In this document: positions 25,534 through 34,567 of the stretch, piece after piece
Layout: every line of letters begins with the position of its first letter
Numbering within the stretch: the first letter of the stretch is position 1
Source: Acidobacteriaceae bacterium KBS 89
GTDB lineage: Bacteria > Acidobacteriota > Terriglobia > Terriglobales > Acidobacteriaceae
Length of the DNA: 64,000 nt
Reading direction: 5' to 3'
NCBI GenBank assembly: GCA_000381605.1
Contig: KB906759.1
Location: 62,001-126,000 of the forward strand
Made by a program: the position numbers and the translations under genes
Notes under the pieces: model-generated
Database searches by the model: none
What the model was told of the DNA's origin: nothing
What the model saw: the letters and a program-made list of their open reading frames with translations, nothing else

Positions 25534-26906
25534 TGCTCCGGGTGGAGGGTCTTCTTGAGAAAGTCGATGTAGATGGCCCAATCCGAAGGCACCATGCCGT
25601 GGCCACCCTCGTGCATGTAATAGCTGAGGTCACTGAAGATGGGTCGCTTGGCCTCGGGCCAGACATCCGTGCCCAAATCTTTTTTGCCAAGTAGCTTATA
25701 GACCGGGCCAGCGGCGACTGCAGCTAAAAATTCGCCTTTGGGATCGGACCAGTTGTCGGTGCTGCCGGTCTGAAGGAGCAGAGGGCGGGGAGCGATCAGC
25801 GCTATTAGCAGATTGGCGTCCATTGGTGCCTTATCCGGGAAGCCGCCGTACTTCGCGTAGTTTGTTGCAAACTGATAGGGATATCTGCTGGGTGCGGTGA
25901 GGTGCGCGATCGTCTCTCCATAGTTGCGATGACTGAGAGCGGCACCTCCTTCGCCCGAACAGCTTGCGATCACAGCGGCGAAGCGCTGGTCGTGTGCCCC
26001 GGCCCACATAACGGTCTTCCCGAGGCGAGAAACGCCGTGGATAGCCACGCGCTTTGCATCGATGCTCTTATCGGTTTCGAAGTAGTCTTCGACACGGCTC
26101 ATGCCCCAGGCCCAGGCTGCGATTGAACCCCAGTCATCCGGAGCCCGATCTGTCTGTCCCGGCTTTAGGTAGCGAGCACGAATGCCGTTGGGAAAACCGG
26201 CAAGATAGTCGGGATCGATGTCGCCGTAGTAATAGGTCGCCACACCAAAGCCGGCATCGAGCAAGTCCTCGGCGTTGATGCGGCCAAATCCACGGCCCGC
26301 CGGCGGCGTTATCCGGGTATTGGTCTTAGGGTCCCAGATCGTCTCGGGCTTGATTCCGGGATCATCTACTGCGTTCTGCACGGCACCAAAATTGATACTG
26401 AAAAACATCGGCGCTGGCTTGCTGGCTGCTGCAGGGAGATAGATGAGCAGATCGATCGACGGTCCGGCTTTGTCCTTGGTGAGATAGATCGTGACCTGTT
26501 TGCGAATCGCTTTGCCGTTGAGTGCCGGGGTCCCCTTGTCGACGATTTCGAAGCTCTCATCCGGAGGCCTGCTCGGCGCTCGACCATATTGCTGGGTCTC
26601 GAACATCTCGACAATCTCCGGACGGCGTTTGGAGTACCAGGCCCGGGCGTCGCTGACGGGCTTGCCATTGTTAAGCCTGAGAGGGTCGGGCAATGAATAG
26701 TTTCCGACCTTCGCCTCGTCGTAGTTGACGGGAATGCCAGCGACGACATCGGGAGAAGGCTTCGGTGTCGGGGGTGGCGCCTGCGCCTGCAATGTCAGCG
26801 TGGGGGTGATAAAAAACAACGCCAGGAGCGGCTCTCTGAGGGGCATGGGAAGTTGCCTCAATGGTGCTGTAGAGATACGTTTCATCAGGGAAATAAGTTG
26901 CCACAC
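25530..26906 (-). CDS. CE15 glucuronoyl esterase-like, exported
   Basis: A 458-residue alpha/beta hydrolase. It has an N-terminal export signal (start may be the second ATG, at MKRIST) and a Pro-rich linker. The CE15 hallmarks are visible: nucleophile elbow GVSRLGKTVMWAGAHDQRF around residue 292 (the second position is Val where fungal enzymes have Cys), SGEGGAALSHRNYGE carrying the acidic residue region, DNWSDPKGEF, and the catalytic His in MHEGGHGMV near residue 434. CE15 enzymes cleave esters of 4-O-methyl-glucuronic acid that link xylan to lignin, or related uronate esters. It is the first gene of a two-gene operon with the GH106 rhamnosidase. Confidence 0.85.
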   Translation of the reverse strand: MWQLISLMKRISTAPLRQLPMPLREPLLALFFITPTLTLQAQAPPPTPKPSPDVVAGIPVNYDEAKVGNYSLPDPLRLNNGKPVSDARAWYSKRRPEIVEMFETQQYGRAPSRPPDESFEIVDKGTPALNGKAIRKQVTIYLTKDKAGPSIDLLIYLPAAASKPAPMFFSINFGAVQNAVDDPGIKPETIWDPKTNTRITPPAGRGFGRINAEDLLDAGFGVATYYYGDIDPDYLAGFPNGIRARYLKPGQTDRAPDDWGSIAAWAWGMSRVEDYFETDKSIDAKRVAIHGVSRLGKTVMWAGAHDQRFAAVIASCSGEGGAALSHRNYGETIAHLTAPSRYPYQFATNYAKYGGFPDKAPMDANLLIALIAPRPLLLQTGSTDNWSDPKGEFLAAVAAGPVYKLLGKKDLGTDVWPEAKRPIFSDLSYYMHEGGHGMVPSDWAIYIDFLKKTLHPEQ

Positions 26907-26944
26907 GAAACATTAGAGTTGTCCTGGTGTCTTGTCAAGATGTT

Positions 26945-27145
26945 CGACTTCGAAGCATAGCGAATCCCGCCCCTCACATCGTTTCTCAACGGCTTCGACG
27001 ACACCTCAATGAAGCGGGCGTAGGTATCCTCGGTGAAATCTTCGACGCGGAGCCACCCTTCTCTCCCCGTGGCTGCATCCCTCAAGCCTGGAGTGTCGCC
27101 GAAGTGCTCCGCCGCAATTTACTTCTTCAGCGGGACCATACATAA
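26945..27145 (+). pseudogene. C-terminal remnant of glycogen debranching enzyme
   Basis: The frame reads HLNEAGVGILGEIFDAEP followed by PFSPRGCIPQAWSVAEVLRR and stops at 27145. This is the conserved end of amylo-alpha-1,6-glucosidase/debranching enzymes (SEIFDGDAPHTPRGC..AQAWSVAEVLR pattern). Only about 60 codons remain and nothing upstream continues it; the CE15 gene begins on the other strand at 26906. The truncation marks the left side of the island-like block that follows. Confidence 0.65.
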
Positions 27146-27290
27146 GGCATACGCGCTCAAGCATTGAACCTGAGAAGCACACGAGTACTGACCTGCTTAA
27201 GAACCTTTCGCCAGACAGTTTCGTACTGCAGGATTGGATGCCCAAGCCGGATGAACGCTCATGCAAATACGAGCCTCGAGGTCGGGGTGC

Positions 27291-27356
27291 GTTTGCAGCC
27301 CCTTTTATCTCCGCAAAAAGGTGCGCAATGGTGTCAAAAGTGCACCTCTTATCTCT
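27291..27356. repeat. left member of a degenerate boundary repeat
   Basis: Contains TTTGCAGCCCCT, then AAAAGTG, then CCTCTTATCTC. The same three blocks in the same order occur at 34461-34503, beside the integrase remnant. Spacing between blocks differs. Confidence 0.4.
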
Positions 27357-27475
27357 CGTCGCCAACGTCACGAGTTGCTGCTTCATCGCATAAAATTCGA
27401 TTACTAGGAAAAACGGCTAAAAGAGCAACCCACTTAGACGTGGTAGGCGTCCGACACTTTCGGAGCGCGAGAATT

Positions 27476-28240
27476 ATGGGCCTACGAAAAAATAAATCAT
27501 GGTTAGGCAACTTATTTATGGTTCTACTTCAGCTGGGATTAACTGCCGGTGCGTACCCACAGAACGCTCCATCTCCCACATCTTCTGAACTGCCGGACTC
27601 TCCTGGCGCACTCCCCAGCGAGCGAATTCCCGAAACAACAACCGGGTCAGTAATTTCGACTGAACCAAACAGGCGATTAAAAAAATATAGTCTAGTGATA
27701 TCACCTGATGAGCTTGCGGGTCCCCTTACTACTGGTGACAAGCTCAAACTCTCAGTAATAAGCCGAATAACTTTGAGCGAAGCTGGAACGACACTATTTT
27801 ATGCGGGTATTAGTCAGCTGGGTGACACGCGACCGCATTACGGGACGGACAGTGGAGCATTCGGTCAACGTCTAGGCGCATTTGCGATCAAGCAAACTAC
27901 TCAATCTATTTTCGCCTATGGAATTTATGCGTCCCTCTTCCACGACGACCCCCGCTATTACATTATGGGCCGCAGAGAGAGTATTAAACGGCGAGCAATC
28001 TACTCAGCGACGCGGTTGTTGATTACGCGCAAAGACAATGGTTCAGCTGCATTCAATTGGCCCAGGTTGGCCGGGATTGCCAGCGCAACCGCGCTGACCA
28101 ATGCGTACTACCCTGTTGAGGACCGCGGCGTGGGGAACACGTTCATAGGGTTTGCAAACTCACTCGGAACGTCTGTTCTGAATAACGAAATTCACGAGTT
28201 CATCGGGGACGCTTTTCAGCTTGTTCGACACAAGAAGTAG
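27476..28240 (+). CDS. secreted acidobacterial protein (DDPRYY family)
   Basis: A 254-residue protein. The ATG at 27476 begins a basic then hydrophobic export signal (LFMVLLQLGLTAGAYPQ). The mature part carries the pattern I know from a widespread, uncharacterised Acidobacteriota family: GAFGQRLGAFAI, a central LFHDDPRYYIMG, a basic RRAIYSATRLLITRKDNG, and NAYYPVEDRGVGNTF near the end. Alternating hydrophobic stretches suggest an outer-membrane or membrane-associated fold. Function unknown. It is the first intact gene after the left boundary repeat and is followed at 170 bases by the ABC exporter. Confidence 0.7.
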   Translation: MGLRKNKSWLGNLFMVLLQLGLTAGAYPQNAPSPTSSELPDSPGALPSERIPETTTGSVISTEPNRRLKKYSLVISPDELAGPLTTGDKLKLSVISRITLSEAGTTLFYAGISQLGDTRPHYGTDSGAFGQRLGAFAIKQTTQSIFAYGIYASLFHDDPRYYIMGRRESIKRRAIYSATRLLITRKDNGSAAFNWPRLAGIASATALTNAYYPVEDRGVGNTFIGFANSLGTSVLNNEIHEFIGDAFQLVRHKK

Positions 28241-28412
28241 CCCATCGTTCGACGGTGTTTCCGGCCATGCGTTGTTCACTGCATTACATAGGGGCCATGC
28301 TTCCCCCAAAAAGCCATCTAGCTCGGGTAATTGACGTCCTGGGAACATCGGTAACAACCTGCGCGAAGTCCCGCGAGTGGGCGTTCTGGTGCCTATTTGC
28401 ATCCAAGTTGAC

Positions 28413-30236
28413 ATGGCTTCAGATTCGAACCGAATCCAGCGCGGTCTAACCATTGTTCAGTTGTTGAAACCGCACCGGCGATCGCTTTGGCTGGGACTGC
28501 TTGCAATCTGCGGCGAGAGCATAGCGGACCTTCTTGAGCCATGGCCGCTGAAGATTGTTCTCGATAACGTAATTGCGCACAAAGTGTCGCATGGATGGTT
28601 GTTTGCAGTTATTCGTCGAACAGTGGGGACGGCGCCGCATCAGATACTAATCTTTGCTTGTGTGTCGGTCGGATTGATCACTCTTCTGAATGCCGTCTGT
28701 ACCTACTATGAAAAATTCATTACGACCAGCGTAGGCCAATGGGTGACTCACGATCTTCGCCGAACGCTTTATTCGCATGTTCAGAGGCTGTCGCTCGCCT
28801 ATCACGACCAGAAGAAGACGGGAGATCTTATCAGCCGCGTAACGAGTGATATTGATTCGGTCCAAACATTCATCGTTTCTGGCCTTCTAAGTATTCTCGT
28901 CGACGTAATTACGCTCGCCGGAATGATCGGCGTGATGTTCTACGTCAACTGGCGCTTCACACTTGTTGCGCTCGCAGTCGTGCCTATTCTCTTTGCAATT
29001 GTTTATAGCTACACAAGGCGAGTTAAAAAAGCATCACGTGAAGTTCGCAAGCATGAAGGCAAGTTGTTATCGGTCGTCCAGGAAGTACTCGGTTCTATTC
29101 GGGTGGTGAAGGCCTTTGCGCGCGAGAATTATGAGGTTCAGCGGCTGGAAGGGGAGAGCCTCGAAACCGTCGAGGCAGCGCTAAAGGCGCGGGCACTGAA
29201 AGCGCGGCTTGTTCCTATCGTCAATGTGGTTACGGCCGGGGGCGTTTGCGCTGTCCTATACTTCGGCGGTAATAGCGCCCTTCGCAACGGTCTTACGGCG
29301 GGTTCAATCGTCCTCTTTCTCAGTTACATCTCCAAGATGTACAAACCCATGCAGGACATCTCGAAGATCATGGACTCCTATTCGAAAGCCGATGTGGGCT
29401 ATGAAAGAATTCAGGAGATAATCAGCGTAAAGGATCAAATGCGCGATGCTCCCGACGCGGGACGCGCTCCGGCGTTCAAAGGCCGCATCGACTTCGATAA
29501 CGTAGATTTCTCTTACGACGAGCAACCTATTCTTCGTGACGTAACTCTCCACATCGAAGCTGGAACCTCCGTGGCGCTGGTGGGACCGACGGGATCGGGA
29601 AAAACCACCATCGCCAATTTGATCGCGCGTTTCTATGACCCCACCGCAGGAACGATCAAGATTGATGGAATCGATGTACGCACGTTGACGCAGAAATCGC
29701 TTCGCGATCAGATGAGTTTTGTATTGCAGGATACAGTTTTGTTCAGCGGCTCGATCTGGGACAATATTGCGTACGGCAAGCCTGAGGCGTCACATCTCGA
29801 GATCGCGAAAGCAGCCGAAATGGCAAACGCTTTGGAGTTCATTGAAAAATTGCCCGGAAGATTCGGCGCGGAGATAGGCGAACGTGGGGTCACCCTGTCC
29901 GGCGGACAGCGGCAGCGTATCGCAATCGCGCGGGCCATCATCCGCAATAGTCCGATCCTTATTCTTGATGAACCAAGCTCTGGCCTGGACGCCTCCTCCG
30001 AGCAACTGGTCTTCGAGGCCATGGACAGGCTCATGAAAGGGAGAACATCGCTGGTAATCGCTCATCGTCTATCGACGATTCGCAATGCAGCCTGCATTTA
30101 CGTCGTGAAGGACGGTCAAATCGTCGAAAGCGGAGTTCACGACGAACTACTCTCCAAGGAAGATGGTATCTATCGTCAACTGCATGACATTCAGTTCAAC
30201 ACCGATGAAGCTGCCGCCATGCAAGTGGCTGTCTAG
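28413..30236 (+). CDS. ABC exporter, fused membrane and ATPase domains (MsbA type)
   Basis: About 607 residues. Six membrane spans fill residues ~20-310 (for example ILFACVSVGLITLLNAV and FTLVALAVVPILFAIVY). A complete nucleotide-binding domain follows: Walker A GPTGSGKTT near 390, Q-loop FVLQDTVLF, signature LSGGQRQRIAIA near 495, Walker B ILILDEPSSGLD near 514 and the switch His in VIAHRLST. It is a homodimeric exporter of the MsbA/lipid or peptide type. ATG 28413 is favoured; a GTG at 28377 in the same frame is possible, and neither has a strong ribosome site. Cargo is unknown. Its neighbours (secreted kinase-like protein, phospholipase D-like enzyme, phosphatase) make a lipid or lipid-linked substrate plausible but unproven. 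Confidence 0.9.
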   Translation: MASDSNRIQRGLTIVQLLKPHRRSLWLGLLAICGESIADLLEPWPLKIVLDNVIAHKVSHGWLFAVIRRTVGTAPHQILIFACVSVGLITLLNAVCTYYEKFITTSVGQWVTHDLRRTLYSHVQRLSLAYHDQKKTGDLISRVTSDIDSVQTFIVSGLLSILVDVITLAGMIGVMFYVNWRFTLVALAVVPILFAIVYSYTRRVKKASREVRKHEGKLLSVVQEVLGSIRVVKAFARENYEVQRLEGESLETVEAALKARALKARLVPIVNVVTAGGVCAVLYFGGNSALRNGLTAGSIVLFLSYISKMYKPMQDISKIMDSYSKADVGYERIQEIISVKDQMRDAPDAGRAPAFKGRIDFDNVDFSYDEQPILRDVTLHIEAGTSVALVGPTGSGKTTIANLIARFYDPTAGTIKIDGIDVRTLTQKSLRDQMSFVLQDTVLFSGSIWDNIAYGKPEASHLEIAKAAEMANALEFIEKLPGRFGAEIGERGVTLSGGQRQRIAIARAIIRNSPILILDEPSSGLDASSEQLVFEAMDRLMKGRTSLVIAHRLSTIRNAACIYVVKDGQIVESGVHDELLSKEDGIYRQLHDIQFNTDEAAAMQVAV

Positions 30237-30246
30237 CTGTTGCGAG

Positions 30247-31350
30247 TCATAAATTCTTCAATTCGATAATTCGGTTCTCAAGATAAGTGACATAGATCGC
30301 GATTTCATCCGGCGGAAAATTGCCCGCACGAAAAGCATCCACGAGCTGTTCATGCGTCAGTTGACCAAGAAGGGATCCGATCCAGCGGACATCTTCCAGG
30401 GGAATATTCTTGCCTATCCAGTTTAGGCCGCTGCGTTTGGCATAGGGAACAATCCCAAACCCGGCAGTCTCCGCTAGCAGGGCGGTGGGCGCCGAAGGGG
30501 TGGCAAAATCGACCTCGGTATCTGTACTTCGAGTGATAAACTTCGAGTCTTTGAAACTCTCCACGTTGCCTTTTGATTGACCTCGTGTCCAACTCAATTT
30601 ATTCGTCCCGAAGGCGGCACCAATATCACTCACGATAAATAGTTGCCTCCCGGTCTTCTCGTCCTGATACACCGCATTGTTGACATCTTTTAGATCCCAA
30701 TTGTTGATAACCGCCATAGCAACGCGCAAACCGTTTAGCTCTCGCGTTCCCGTAAATGGATTATTCTTCCACTCCCAGATACCCATCTTCTCCTGTCCGG
30801 CCGGTTTGCGCGAAAAGCGGGCGTTCGCGACTAAATCCCCCTTCATGTCTCCCGGTTTGCGCTTCATCTTTAGATCCCGCACCTCGGCATCGGGTACCAG
30901 ATAGTCGTCGTTAACAAAGTAGCCGATAGCCCACAGCAGTCGGGAGGCGACGACCTCAGGCCGCGATTCTTCTCCGAGTTTTACTCGCCATTTCTTATCG
31001 CCTCCATCGCGAGTGTCAAACTTGGGATTTGTTCCGCTGCGATCTTCCGTCAAAAATACAAAAGGTGGCTTTGGCTGACCTTTTTCTCCTCCATGACCAT
31101 AGAAGAGATCGCGTCTGGCGATGTCCCCTGGATCCTCCCAAAGCACCGGATGATCCACCTGATCAGTGGCCAACGGTTTGTCATTGTCCTCATGGCCACT
31201 CTTGGCCTCGGCTGATTGGTCTTGGTGGGACGATGCGATCACGCGTGATTGCATCGAGCCGTCGTAAGGTTGTGTGGCCTGACCCCAAATAATCGATGTA
31301 GCAAAGACACTCGCTAACGCGGCCGCAGTGAAGCTTATTTTTCGATTCAT
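30247..31350 (-). CDS. secreted protein with kinase-like motifs, function unknown
   Basis: A 367-residue protein with a clean signal peptide (MNRKISFTAAALASVFATS, cleavage near IIWGQ). The mature region holds motifs in the order expected of a divergent kinase fold: a lysine strand KWRVKLGEES followed by helix PEVVASRLLWAIGYF, then INNWDLKDVNNAVY (resembling a catalytic loop with Asp and Asn), then FIVSDIGAAFG (resembling a metal-binding DFG). The C-terminus is helical (VRWIGSLLGQLTHEQLVDAF). I know related proteins from Acidobacteriota only as hypothetical. Comparison with FAM20/HipA/PI-kinase-like folds is my inference. It is transcribed against its neighbours, ending 10 bases from the ABC exporter. 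Confidence 0.6.
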   Translation of the reverse strand: MNRKISFTAAALASVFATSIIWGQATQPYDGSMQSRVIASSHQDQSAEAKSGHEDNDKPLATDQVDHPVLWEDPGDIARRDLFYGHGGEKGQPKPPFVFLTEDRSGTNPKFDTRDGGDKKWRVKLGEESRPEVVASRLLWAIGYFVNDDYLVPDAEVRDLKMKRKPGDMKGDLVANARFSRKPAGQEKMGIWEWKNNPFTGTRELNGLRVAMAVINNWDLKDVNNAVYQDEKTGRQLFIVSDIGAAFGTNKLSWTRGQSKGNVESFKDSKFITRSTDTEVDFATPSAPTALLAETAGFGIVPYAKRSGLNWIGKNIPLEDVRWIGSLLGQLTHEQLVDAFRAGNFPPDEIAIYVTYLENRIIELKNL

Positions 31351-31528
31351 TTATCTTCCTCCCCCGCTCTTCGTGGGACATGCCCTGCAGCGCTACCTGG
31401 TAGCTTCTTACTTAGAAGCACATTCGAGGGATTTTGCTACTCCGACACTTACAAAAACATCCGAATTGAAGAATTTGGCATCTTTCCTTATGGGTCCTAG
31501 GTTCGGCCCTCGTGGGAAAGGACTGTTT

Positions 31529-32635
31529 GTGAAACTATTTATTCAACCCGACGATGGGATTGAACCACTCCTGCAAGCAATAGCTGCGGCGAAGAAAAGC
31601 ATCCGCATTTTGATCTTTCGTATCGACCGCAGCGAAATAGAAAAAGCACTCATGGATGCGGTGGAGCGCGGGGTATCGGTGCAGGCCCTGATTGCCTTTA
31701 CAAACCGTGGCGGCGAGAAGAACCTTCGACGTTTTGAGATGAGGCTTCTGGAAAAGGGGATAACCGTTACCCGCACCGCGGCTGATCTGGTTCGCTACCA
31801 CGGCAAGATGCTGATCATCGACGGAAAAGAGCTCTACATTTTGGCATTCAACTATAGCCATTTAGATGTTCAGCTAAGCCGTTCGTTCGGAGTCAGCACT
31901 ACTGAGCGCAACGTTGTAAAGGAAGCGATCAAGCTTTTCGATTGTGATGTGAAAAGGATACCTTATAGCGCGGGCTGTAATGATTTGGTTGTTAGTCCAG
32001 TCAACGCGCGAAGGGAGTTAGTGAAATTTATCTCAGGCGCGAAGAAACAGATATTGATGTATGAAATGAAGATTAGTGATCGCGAGTTTTTGAAGTTATT
32101 GCATGAAAAGATTTCTCAGGGTGTGGACGTTCGAGTCATTGGGCAGACGTCTGCGCGAGGGAATTCGCTATCGGCAAGAAAACTGCCAATCCGCCTGCAC
32201 GCTCGCGCGATCATACGCGATAAAAAATCAGCATTCCTTGGAAGTCAAAGTTTACGTAGAGTTGAACTCGAGGTGCGCCGCGAAATTGGGATCATTTTTT
32301 CCGATCAGCACGTTGTGAAGCAGATGATATCCGTCTTCGACAAAGATTGGCGTAGCGCGGTGCCTGCCGTTGCATCGACATTATCCGTGCTCGATGCGCC
32401 CGCGAATAAGGTTGCGAAAGTTGTTGCCAAACGCATCAATGTCGATACGAAAGTGGAACAGGTTCTCGACAAAGTACTGGATTCCGACAGCGAGGTAGCT
32501 TTCGAACCGAAGGAGATTGTAGAGAATGTGCGGGAAGCATTTCGCGAAGAGGTGCATGACGCAGTCGTGCACGCGATCAAAGAGCTCAGCGGCGAAGCGG
32601 CACATTCAAAGAGCGCCGCTACTGCGAAACCGTAG
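31529..32635 (+). CDS. phospholipase D-like protein
   Basis: About 368 residues. GTG at 31529 is preferred because AAAGGA sits six bases upstream; an upstream frame extends to 31328 but would overlap the divergent signal-peptide gene. The first PLD half carries an intact HKD motif, YHGKMLIID, near residue 91. The second half has HARAIIRDKKSAFLGSQ near residue 223, where the HxK lysine is Arg, so the second motif is degenerate. No export signal is seen with this start. After the PLD core comes a charged helical tail of ~90 residues. Such proteins act as phosphodiesterases on lipids or nucleic acids. It is followed by two secreted-protein genes in the same direction. Confidence 0.8.
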   Translation: MKLFIQPDDGIEPLLQAIAAAKKSIRILIFRIDRSEIEKALMDAVERGVSVQALIAFTNRGGEKNLRRFEMRLLEKGITVTRTAADLVRYHGKMLIIDGKELYILAFNYSHLDVQLSRSFGVSTTERNVVKEAIKLFDCDVKRIPYSAGCNDLVVSPVNARRELVKFISGAKKQILMYEMKISDREFLKLLHEKISQGVDVRVIGQTSARGNSLSARKLPIRLHARAIIRDKKSAFLGSQSLRRVELEVRREIGIIFSDQHVVKQMISVFDKDWRSAVPAVASTLSVLDAPANKVAKVVAKRINVDTKVEQVLDKVLDSDSEVAFEPKEIVENVREAFREEVHDAVVHAIKELSGEAAHSKSAATAKP

Positions 32636-32665
32636 GAGTACGCGGGCGGAGAAAGAGATGCGAAA

Positions 32666-33274
32666 ATGGATTACCCTAGAATCACATCGCGTATCGCAGC
32701 TCTCACACTGACGTTTGTGGGTCTGACCAGTGGAATCGGGCAGGTAGCAGATCCGGTTGCCAAGGCGACCACGTCGGTCCAGGACCAACATACGATTGAA
32801 GAGTTTGAGCGTAGCGCGAAGGCCTATCTGGCTATCCAACACAATGCCCCTTCGAACGCGCACCTGAAACGCACTACCGACGTTGAGGACATAGAGAAGC
32901 GCCGGCAAGAACTAAAGAAGATTATTCGAGAGGCACGACCCGACGCAAAACAAGGGGACATTTTCACCCAGCCCTTAGCTGCCCTCATTCGCAAGCTGCT
33001 TGCTGATGCAATGAGCGGGCCAGATGGCGCGACGCTGCGACAAAGTCTGCAACATGCGGAGCCCGTTGCAGCCGCACAGGCCATGAAAATCTTGGTAAAT
33101 CGCGACTATCCAAATCTGCATGGCCAACCGCTGCAATCGGCGCCGGGTAGTTTCCTTCAGCACTTGCCCGTATTGCCAAAGGGTTTGGAATACCGCATGG
33201 TCGGGAGCACCCTGGTTTTGAGGGATACCGAAGCAAACATCGTGGCCGACTACCTCCCCAATGCTCTTCGATAA
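32666..33274 (+). CDS. secreted acidobacterial hypothetical protein
   Basis: A 202-residue protein with an N-terminal export signal (cleavage near GIGQV). The mature part is mostly helical: TIEEFERSAKAYLAIQ, IEKRRQELKKIIREARPDAK, then QGDIFTQPLAALIRKLL. The C-terminus contains LQHLPVLPKGLEYR, SLVLRDTEAN-like TLVLRDTEANIVADYL. The EFE..KAY..IQ / ARP.AKQGDIF / LP.LPKGLEYR pattern is one I associate with a recurrent uncharacterised acidobacterial family. Its end overlaps the phosphatase gene start by 14 bases, implying co-expression. Function unknown. Confidence 0.75.
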   Translation: MDYPRITSRIAALTLTFVGLTSGIGQVADPVAKATTSVQDQHTIEEFERSAKAYLAIQHNAPSNAHLKRTTDVEDIEKRRQELKKIIREARPDAKQGDIFTQPLAALIRKLLADAMSGPDGATLRQSLQHAEPVAAAQAMKILVNRDYPNLHGQPLQSAPGSFLQHLPVLPKGLEYRMVGSTLVLRDTEANIVADYLPNALR

Positions 33275-34208
33275 GGATAAAACGCACTTGAGCATCAATT
33301 CATTGCCTATTGCAGCACTCACCCTCGCACTGGTGATGGCGACCTCGCTGACCGGTGATCAGAAAGCTGCAAGCTCGTCAGTAGATACGCCGCCTCCGGT
33401 GACATTGCCGCTGAAGGAAGGATCGATACGATTTGCTGTGATCGGTGATAACGGAACTGGTCAGCCACCAGAATTTGAAGTGGCCAATCAGATGGAGCGG
33501 TTCCGTAAGGTTGTGAAGTACGACTTCGTCACGATGAATGGGGACAATATTTACGGCGGACACAATGCCAGGGATTTCCAAATGAAGTTCGAAGAACCTT
33601 ACAAGCCCCTGCTTGATGCCAACGTTAAATTCTATGCATCCCTGGGAAACCACGACGATCCAGACATTGAACGAAACTACAAGCTCTATAACATGGGCGG
33701 TGAACGATATTACAGCTTCAAAAAGGGTGATGCGGAATTTTTTGCGCTCGACAGCAACTACATGGACCCGCAGCAGCTCACTTGGATCGAAGGCAAACTG
33801 AGAAATTCAACCGCCAAGTGGAAGATCTGCTTTTTCCATCATCCGCTGTTCACTAGCGCAAAGTATCATGGGGCTGACCTCGACTTGAGAAAGCAGCTCA
33901 TGCCTCTTTTTCTCAAATACAATGTGAATCTTGTACTGAGTGGTCATGAACACGTCTATGAACGGCTTAAACCCCAGAGTGGCCTATACTTGTTTGTTCT
34001 CGGAAACTCCGGCGAGTTGAGATATCACAATCTTCACAAGGAAGGTGACAAAGAGCGCGATATTGATGATGTCGGTTTTGATACGGATCGCGATTTCATG
34101 CTGATGGAGATCTCGGGTGATCGACTGTACTTTGAAACGGTGTCGCGGACGGGCGCAGTGATTGATTCGGGCGCCCTCGACCGCCAGGTTCCACCCAAAC
34201 CGCAGTGA
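33261..34208 (+). CDS. secreted metallophosphoesterase (calcineurin-like)
   Basis: A 315-residue protein with an export signal (IAALTLALVMATSLTGD) and a complete binuclear metallophosphatase motif set: FAVIGDNG, MNGDNIYG, SLGNHDDPD, CFFHHPLF and LSGHEHVYERL. This matches the purple-acid-phosphatase/calcineurin superfamily; the substrate may be a phosphomonoester or a cyclic nucleotide. It overlaps the upstream hypothetical gene by 14 bases, so the two are one unit. Together with the kinase-like and PLD genes it gives this block a phosphate-chemistry theme outside the cytoplasm. No terminator is obvious downstream. Confidence 0.9.
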   Translation: MLFDKDKTHLSINSLPIAALTLALVMATSLTGDQKAASSSVDTPPPVTLPLKEGSIRFAVIGDNGTGQPPEFEVANQMERFRKVVKYDFVTMNGDNIYGGHNARDFQMKFEEPYKPLLDANVKFYASLGNHDDPDIERNYKLYNMGGERYYSFKKGDAEFFALDSNYMDPQQLTWIEGKLRNSTAKWKICFFHHPLFTSAKYHGADLDLRKQLMPLFLKYNVNLVLSGHEHVYERLKPQSGLYLFVLGNSGELRYHNLHKEGDKERDIDDVGFDTDRDFMLMEISGDRLYFETVSRTGAVIDSGALDRQVPPKPQ

Positions 34209-34460
34209 TTGTGAGACGGTCAGTGGAGCTCTAACGCCGAACGAACTCCAGCGGCGCCAACGAAGTAAACGGCACTTATGTCAGCAAGGGGCAGCCCATA
34301 TAGTCACGGGTAGCTCGCAATGGTTCTATTCCAATCCGAAACATCCAAATAGCCGGCCAGCACCGGGCATTCCTTGCTCAAAATCGGCGAGGGGGCGAGG
34401 TGTGATGCGTATTGCGTGCGATCCGGAAGGACTTCATAGCCTCTGAGCCGCTGGTTGCGT

Positions 34461-34503
34461 TTTGCAGCCCCTCTCTTGGTAAAAGTGTGTCCCCTCTTAT
34501 CTC
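34461..34503. repeat. right member of a degenerate boundary repeat
   Basis: Holds TTTGCAGCCCCT (34461-34472), AAAAGTG (34481-34487) and CCTCTTATCTC (34493-34503), the same ordered blocks as at 27291-27356. It lies 64 bases before the integrase remnant. Confidence 0.4.
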
Positions 34504-34567
34504 GCTTAGAGGGTAAATGCCAGGACTCCCCACTCAGAGGCGGAAGGGACTTCCCTCCCCTGCACCC

